A stretch of DNA of 64,000 bases from NCBI RefSeq assembly GCF_932526225.1, contig NC_064034.1, forward strand, positions 14,148,887 through 14,212,886, written 5' to 3'. The translations under genes were made by a program, and so were the position numbers. The stretch comes from Nematostella vectensis. Lineage: Eukaryota; Cnidaria; Anthozoa; Actiniaria; Edwardsiidae. The notes beneath the pieces were generated by a model. The model did no database searches. It was not told the DNA's origin and saw only the letters and a program-made list of their open reading frames with translations. Below are positions 57,946 through 64,000 of the stretch, piece after piece (position 1 is the first letter of the stretch; every line of letters starts with the position of its first letter).

Positions 57946-60900
57946 ATGTGTAGGACCTTTCTTAGTCCACAAACATGTGGTTTTGGCAAAGTTACTGCCA
58001 TACATGCAGCTAAAAAGTCGCGAACCTTGCACAGAGACTTAAATGAGGGAAAAGCTAAGTTTGATGCCAGGTGATACCAAGAACAATTCCGGATATTCAA
58101 CGAGGTCTTCACAGATCGAACCCAGGAATACAGTGTGGACTTCAGAAAGTTTGGTAGTGATTTTAAATCACTGCAAGTGGCGTTGAACAAGTGGAATCGA
58201 CGAAAAGTAGCAGAAAAGCACACTTTCTTGGAGCATTTCTACGAGAACTGGAGTAAGCTTTCTATTACCAAAAAGAAAGAACATACTCTGTATGACTGCA
58301 AGGGATGCTTCGTGAGTTCTGGGAAAGAACAAGCCTTATTTCCAGTTAAGTCCCCTAGACTCAAAAGTAAAGCAAAGAAAAACCCATTTCGAGTTGCAAA
58401 TACTTTAAAAACAAACCAAGTCTCCTATACGAAACCAGAATTGCAGGAAGTGGAAGAGAAAATGTATGACACCATGGATGATACATATTCCAACCTATCT
58501 GGAGGGGCTCCCTTCAATGCAGCTCTCAGCAAAGTTGCACAGGCCAGCCTGCAGTTAAAGCAAAGCAAGAATGAGAAAAAAAAGCAAGAAGGCAAATATT
58601 AAAGGATGTCAAGCAAATGACTGAGGAAAAATGGAAGGAGACCTCTTTAATCAGGTGCATAGGCAACCGACAATCTTTTAGAGCTAGGCAGCGCGAGAGA
58701 CTGGCCATGACCCTCCAACCAAGATCTGAGGAAAAGGAAAACAGAGCCACAAAGAAGAACCACACAGGGAATATTAGCAAGATGGAGTGGGACAAGGAAG
58801 GTTTAAAGGAAGAAGTGAGTGCTTATGAGGATGGAGAGAAAGTGAACTGGAGCGCATTGGCAAGGAAATACAATGTAAGAAATAGAAAAGGTGAAATTGC
58901 AAGTAATGGAGGCCAGATAGTTCAAGAATATATTGTACAAGGTGGAGAAAACATCCACAGATTCAAAAGGAAACATGAAGATTCTCAAGAGGAAAGGAGG
59001 ACAAGACGAAAGAAAATGCGTGGTCTTGGAGGAGAGATATCACTACCAACGCCAGAAGCCAACGACAGTCTGAAACAACAGCTACGTGCAAAAATTGCAA
59101 ATGGGGAGTACAATGTTGGAGAGCTTGTTGTACCAACAAGATACAAAAAGCTGATTCTTGAGAAGAATGGCACCATCTCTCGAAAAGAGTTTGTTTGTGA
59201 GGGAAGGAAGATCCCACTAGACGATATAATAAAGGACCTTCTGGAAAAGCACAGCCGCTTCATTAGGCAGAATACAGATGAACATTATGATGAAATGCCC
59301 AGGCTGCAACTGGTTCAAAGACTCAAAGAGCTGAACGAGTTTGATGAAAGTGAGAACCTTACTGTTATGAGAATAAAACTGAAGAATATTGAACGACAGC
59401 GTAATCTAATGGTGTGGCATGACCACTCAACTGTAGCCAATCATGGCTATATAGTTTTTATGGTTGCTACAGTATATGATCCTGCCTTTTTCTTAACCAC
59501 AGAAGAGTATTCAACTATTCATGGTGTCCAGGGTTTTGATGTCCAAACAGAGGTTGAAAAACCTGAAATCTACATGGCTGGACGATGTAGTAGTGGGGAT
59601 GCTGAACAACTTTCGTATGTCAGAACTTGGTGCGAATGTATCAAAGGTCTGTCTACCAAACTAGACGTTGCACCAGGAGTGCCAGTAACTGATATTATGA
59701 GGTTTTTCAAAGGGGATGGCCCAGTTGTGGCTTTTGAGAGTGGCCAACAAAAGGGAGGCCACTACTTTTGTTCTACTTGTGGAGTGCATGCTATCCTGAG
59801 TGGTGACCTCCAGCATGTTTTTCACTGCCAGCATGTCTCCCTCAAAGATAAACAAGAACGCATCCTAGAGGGAGTAGTTGGCAGGCGGAATTCTTTGCTG
59901 TCAAAGCCAAAACCTTTAGAAGACCTAAGCAAGGAAGACATACGGGAAGAACTCAGATCTCGAGGGATAGAATTTAAGCAAGAGGACAGCAAGCCAATCA
60001 TTGAGGCACATCTATGCGATGAGCTTTCAGGTGTCAAGCGTGTCCCGGCTCTTCTTTACCGCCAACCCACCGCTGACCTTGAAACCCTAGGCATTGGCTC
60101 CTATGAAGCGCTTGCATGTGAGCCAATGCATAACATTTCTAACCACATTGGCAATGTCCTACAGGAACTACCGAAACACCTTTAACCAGAGACAAAAGCC
60201 ATCTTCATTGATGCCATGGAGCTCACACTTGGAAGCAAGGATACAAAGAGGGCATGTGACCACCGGAAAGCCTTGATTTTAATTACTAAAATGTTGGAAA
60301 GACACGCCAGCAACACCTTGAGAACCCTTTTACACACCCTTGTGGAAATGCAAGAGATCCTTTACCTTAAAGACTGTGACAGATGCCCAAGAATAATCCT
60401 TAGATACCATAACATTTCCTTTCTACATTTCTTGATGATCAAATTAGAGTTTGGTACCAGCCCATCCAAACTAACTGCACGGAAACTGTATGGAAAATAT
60501 CGGCACAACTTGGTTTCACATCAGCCAATACAGCTTCGCATAATTTCTGGCCCTTCATGCAATGCTGAGAATGAAGAGAGAGTATTCAATGCTGTGAAGA
60601 GCATCACTAGCTCCACCTCAAGCCACCAGCCTGCCCACATTGTTTCCAACCTGTTCATTCGCCTTCAAGCAGAACACAACCTTTGCTTTGGTGGAGGCAG
60701 TGTGCGTCATCAACAGAGTGAAATATCCTCCCTCGCCTCAGGATTGGATGCCTTCAGCAACACACAGATTGAATGTCACATTCTGGATTACCCCCTTTAC
60801 AGCAAATGGTGGCAAGCCCATCTGAAGCGCATTAGTGATTTCCTGCTTCCTGGCGAAGGAGTCTGGTGGCAAAACCACAAAGATATCAATGTGGTAGAGT

Positions 60901-61751
60901 TTTTTGACTCAAAGTCTGAGTCTAGCGCCAAAGCTGAAGGCCCTCTACTACATCACTTCAGATCTTCTTCCTTTCAAGCTGAGGAGAAGTACTTAGAGCA
61001 GTCCTGGCAAGAGTGTACAGAGCGTGGCATCAAGCTCCCAATGCACTACCGCTATGAGCCAAATGCTCGAGGGAAAGTAATCAAGCAAATAACAAACTTC
61101 CTGAGACAAGAAGATGAAGAGAAGAACGAAGACGTAGAATTGGTTGAGGAGGACGTAGACGACACAGCCCACAATATCACAGCTGATGAGGGTGAGGAGA
61201 AACAGGAGGAGGAGAGAGTGATTTCAGTTTCATTGGCAGATGATTTGCAGCTAGATCAAGAGGTTCAACCAGCAATCCAGCCTCTCTGCCAAAATGACAG
61301 AGGCAATGACCTTATTGAACAGACCCCCTCTGTTGCCACGGCATATCCTGAGGCTGGCCCTGAGAAGCAGACAGAAGAAACAGTTAGTTTAGGAACTAAA
61401 CTGGGGAGAGCAGTGCAAGTAGTGCTTGGATTTAATGAGGAAGTGAAAAATATTGATCATGCACGCAGTCTTCTGAAAAAACACCCAACAGATAGAGATG
61501 CCATCCAGGACTATGAGCAAAAGCTTGCAAGAGTCCAGACACAGGTCCTTTCAAAGAATGCCGATCTAAAAAAGAGCCTCATTCTCTGGGAGAAGGGACA
61601 TTTTTTAAAGAGCTGTATGTCACAAACTATTGAACAAATCAAGCAAGATGGAATGGCCTCAACTGTTTATAAAAAGCTGAAACACTGCGAGCTCTATTGG
61701 GACAATGGAGAATCGGATTTTAAAGAGACAATAGGTAATAAACAATTATAA
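57946..61751 (+). pseudogene. Large unknown, probably transposase-like gene (about 1,260 codons, three breaks)
   Basis: Three open stretches follow one another. ORF 1 (57,946-58,602; CRTFLSPQTCGFGKV onward) has an in-frame TGA at 58,072. ORF 2 (frame -1; read from 58,585) runs to a TAA at 60,183. ORF 3 continues in the same frame from 60,186 to 61,751. Numbering from the Met at 58,617, ORF 2 has a helix-turn-helix-like segment (about 56-100, VNWSALARKYNV), a SAP-like helical pair (226-262), an HDHS motif (269-272), a cysteine/histidine cluster (CSTCGVHA...FHC, 384-403), a second SAP-like segment (435-470) and CEPMHNISNHIGN (501-513). ORF 3 has RIISGPSCNAENEERVFN and KWWQAHLKRISDFLLPGEG and an acidic C-terminal tail. 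I recall similar multicopy uncharacterised proteins from cnidarians but no assigned function. Intronless form, decay and flanking repeats suggest a mobile element. Confidence 0.6.
58578..58584 (+). promoter_or_regulatory. Candidate -1 slippery heptamer A AAA AAG
   Basis: In the ORF 1 frame the codons are GAG AAA AAA AAG, so A AAA AAG is in register for tandem -1 slippage. A -1 shift here reads directly into ORF 2 (KKK then ARRQILKDVKQM), 18 bp before the ORF 1 stop at 58,600-58,602. A simple one-base change in the A8 run would look the same. Confidence 0.4.
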
Positions 61752-62612
61752 ATACTAAGTAAGCAAGCTCAGTGAAAATAAGTATTGTAAATCTGTAAAT
61801 ATTGTAAATATCTATTTATACAATTTAAGAAATGCCTAATAATGGTGCACAGACAAGATATCACCTACAATGAGTTATGAATAGCACGCGGCAGTTGACG
61901 TTCTACGATAACTTCGTATAGACGCTAGAGCGAATTTCGATTGATTTGTAGCAAAATATCATGGTACTTACCCTAACAGAAGTTCCAAAATAAAGAAAAA
62001 CCAGTAGAACGGCGCAGAAACTGGATATATTCCTGATAATTCACAGTGTTTTCCCACGCTCTTGCGACCGGATTACTCTCGGTCGCCATTTTGATTTAGA
62101 ATGCGTTGCCATTGGATACGTAGTAAAGCCTCGTTTTGAAAAGTACGTCGCTGGGGGTATAACAGACTCGCTGACCCAGGCCTTAGTATCGCTGAGCAAG
62201 AGAAACCATGGGACTTCTGCTTACTCGTAGTAGGAAAGGTTAATCTATACACACGGCCTAAACTTTGGGTTCCACAGATGTTGTAGCCCTCTGTTCAACT
62301 CTAACTTCCCTTGGCTACGTTTTCAGGTCATTCATTGTAGAGCCCGTGCAATTTTGAGTAGGTTTGTATAGTTTCTAACTCAAAGAAACTGAGAAGTATG
62401 GTACTATACTAAAGACTGGATTTACTTTGCAAAGAAAAGTAGATGGTGTTACCCGATTTCGTCTCCAACTGAAGCGCGTGCACAAGCACCTCAGTTTCAA
62501 GTTTATGCATCTCCACTAACCATATACGTGAAAATAGGCTGTTAAACATTCTATTCAACCAATACACACATACATTTTATTTTTATGTCATTAATAATCT
62601 ATCTTTCTCAAG
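61752..62612. other. No gene seen
   Basis: AT-rich downstream flank. A CTCGGTCGCCATTTTGATT stretch (62,078-62,096) faintly resembles CTCGACCGCCATATTGAATT at 57,457 in direct orientation. Confidence 0.4.
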
Positions 62613-63240
62613 TTGCAACCATCATGTGATGATTGCTTAAATTTGTCGGAAACGTGCCGTGCAGCGATAGAATTCCCTATGATGGCCTTTTGTAGGCCGA
62701 AGAACCTGCTTAAAGACGTTCTGGTCCGTGCTAGGACCAAGACGGAAAGAAGAGGGCCTCGCGGGAATGTGAAGTGTAATTCAGCATCTAGATATGTAAT
62801 CTTTAAGGATAGCTTATAATCTTTAAGGATAAGTTTCTAAAAATGGGAAACACCTTTACTAGTCATACTAAGGGAAAGCAATTCGTTACCAATCATGACC
62901 TGTAACAGTGATATAAATGTTGTTTATCTGCTATTTGTAAGACATGTGCGATTTCCAATATGTAGGCTTTCCTAAAACCAAGTTTCAGATACGCTTTGAT
63001 AACCATAAAAGCAGAATAGTTAACCACCAGAAAAGATCAGTGGCTGAGAGGGAGGCCGATGACCTGGTGTACAGTCACTTCAACTCGGATGGACATAGGG
63101 GACACACCCCCTGTATACGGGCCAGATTGATCAATCTACATTTGTCCCAGCTGGCAGCTTTAGTAAACACAGTTTTGTTGCGGCTTTTAGAATGTATCCG
63201 TGCTGGGATCTCAAAGGATCGTAGAAAATGGCGTGAATGA
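62613..63240 (+). pseudogene. Penelope-like element fragment (linker and GIY-YIG endonuclease)
   Basis: The first part (62,613-62,819) reads FCRPKNLLKDVLVRARTKTE, the conserved segment between RT and endonuclease of Penelope-like elements. After about 120 bp without coding potential, 62,944-63,240 reads CDFQYVGFPKTKFQIRFDNH and SHFNSDGHRGHTP, the core of a GIY-YIG nuclease (QYVG, R..NH, HFN..GH). It ends RKWRE. The RT domain is missing and the Cys-rich linker is partly deleted. It belongs to a different lineage from the element at 45.4 kb. Confidence 0.75.
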
Positions 63241-63739
63241 TCCTTCCTTTAGATAGTTGCATTTGGATTAATTGCGCCTTCTATGTTTTTGGATGTGAAT
63301 AATGTTTGGAAATAATGTTTTGACCAAACATTGCAGCACCTTTAAATCTTTAATTCCTGCTGGGCCCGCGATAAGAATCACAGAGAATTTTATTTCTTAA
63401 ATCTAATGAAAAACTATCGTCAACGAATTGCCGAAAGATGTTTACAGTATTTAAACTTTTAGTACATACTTTAATTAGATCGGGAGAAAGCAGACTTATC
63501 GACCTCCCTTGTTGATGTTGGCTGGTAGCGCTGGGTAATACATAATTTGACTTTTCAGTTAAATCATATTCTTGTATAAACAAGCAGCTTGCAATGATCA
63601 AGAATGTCTGTTTTTTACGGGTTTGTATTGGTTCGTACACTTTGTGTAACCAATAATCATTCATCGAATGTTTATCCTTGGTCTAAAGTCTTGTTGTTGT
63701 GTGGATTTCTTATTTCAGGAAGATTCAGTATCGTTACCA
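63241..63739. other. No gene seen
   Basis: Spacer between the Penelope fragment and the right arm of the inverted repeat. On the minus strand 63,350-63,664 is open and reads LLSPDLIKVCTKSLNTVN and FRQFVDDSFSLDLRNKIL but shows no motif I know. Confidence 0.4.
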
Positions 63740-63893
63740 CATGAAGGTCTCACTACTTTCTTCTCAAACAATCAATTCGAATTATCAACAATTCAGTTAT
63801 CAACAGTCGAAGCCGAGTTTATATAAAGTTAGAGTTATTTTATGTGATTTTTTAGACTTAGGTACAAGCCGCGCAGTCATATTCTGCAGTCTC
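63740..63893 (-). repeat. 154-bp inverted repeat, right arm
   Basis: Reverse complement of 56,240-56,393. The LINE-derived half lies on the outside here too. Sequence beyond 63,893 no longer matches the left flank. Confidence 0.9.
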
Positions 63894-64000
63894 GTATTCT
63901 GTTTTATTGTATTGCTAAATATTCTCTACCTGTTTCTTCTTAGGACACCTCAGAAATCCCCAAATGGATCCGAAACTGGAAAACGCATCGAATGTAAAGA

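Overview
This is a non-coding, transposon-dense stretch of a metazoan nuclear genome. DIRS-, BEL/Pao-, Penelope-, L2/CR1-, P-, PIF/Harbinger- and Polinton-type sequences lie side by side in AT-rich DNA with GT-AG introns, which suits an invertebrate and most likely an anthozoan cnidarian (coral or anemone). That assignment is inference from repeat composition. I found no convincing host gene; almost every recognisable protein fragment belongs to a mobile element, most of them broken.

Layout. 1-8.9 kb: one end of a long repeat unit (A), a decayed DIRS-like element, an inverted pair of a smaller repeat (D), and the 5' half of a decayed P-element-like transposase. 8.9-12.8 kb: an L2/CR1-like LINE with a 178-bp (AAT)n tail sits inside that transposase, whose 3' exons follow. 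13-15.5 kb: a decayed minus-strand gene of an unrecognised family and small duplications. 15.6-22 kb and 39-42.3 kb: two copies of the same composite repeat (E-A-B); the first carries a 3-kb DNA transposon with a readable empty site. 22.7-28.8 kb: three inverted-repeat (foldback) structures, one holding a TTAA-flanked piggyBac-like MITE. 29.6-37.1 kb: a whole PIF/Harbinger transposon with CTG target duplications, a broken transposase, an apparently intact Myb-like partner gene, and two further elements nested in it. 43-45.4 kb: the integrase end of a Polinton/Maverick, cut by a 5'-truncated Penelope element (45.4-47.1 kb) that carries a complete-looking hammerhead ribozyme. 47.2-49 kb: a second LINE. 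49-56 kb: small acidic-protein ORFs, promoter-like sequence, more repeat C, the integrase end and 3' LTR of a BEL/Pao element. 56.2-63.9 kb: a 154-bp inverted repeat brackets a roughly 1,260-residue gene of an unrecognised, transposase-like family and a second Penelope fragment.

The most interesting items are the hammerhead ribozyme, the large unrecognised gene at 57.9-61.75 kb (SAP-like segments, an HDHS motif, a -1 slippery site between its ORFs), a 38-bp palindrome-containing end sequence present six times and joined to at least three different bodies, and the layered Harbinger nest.
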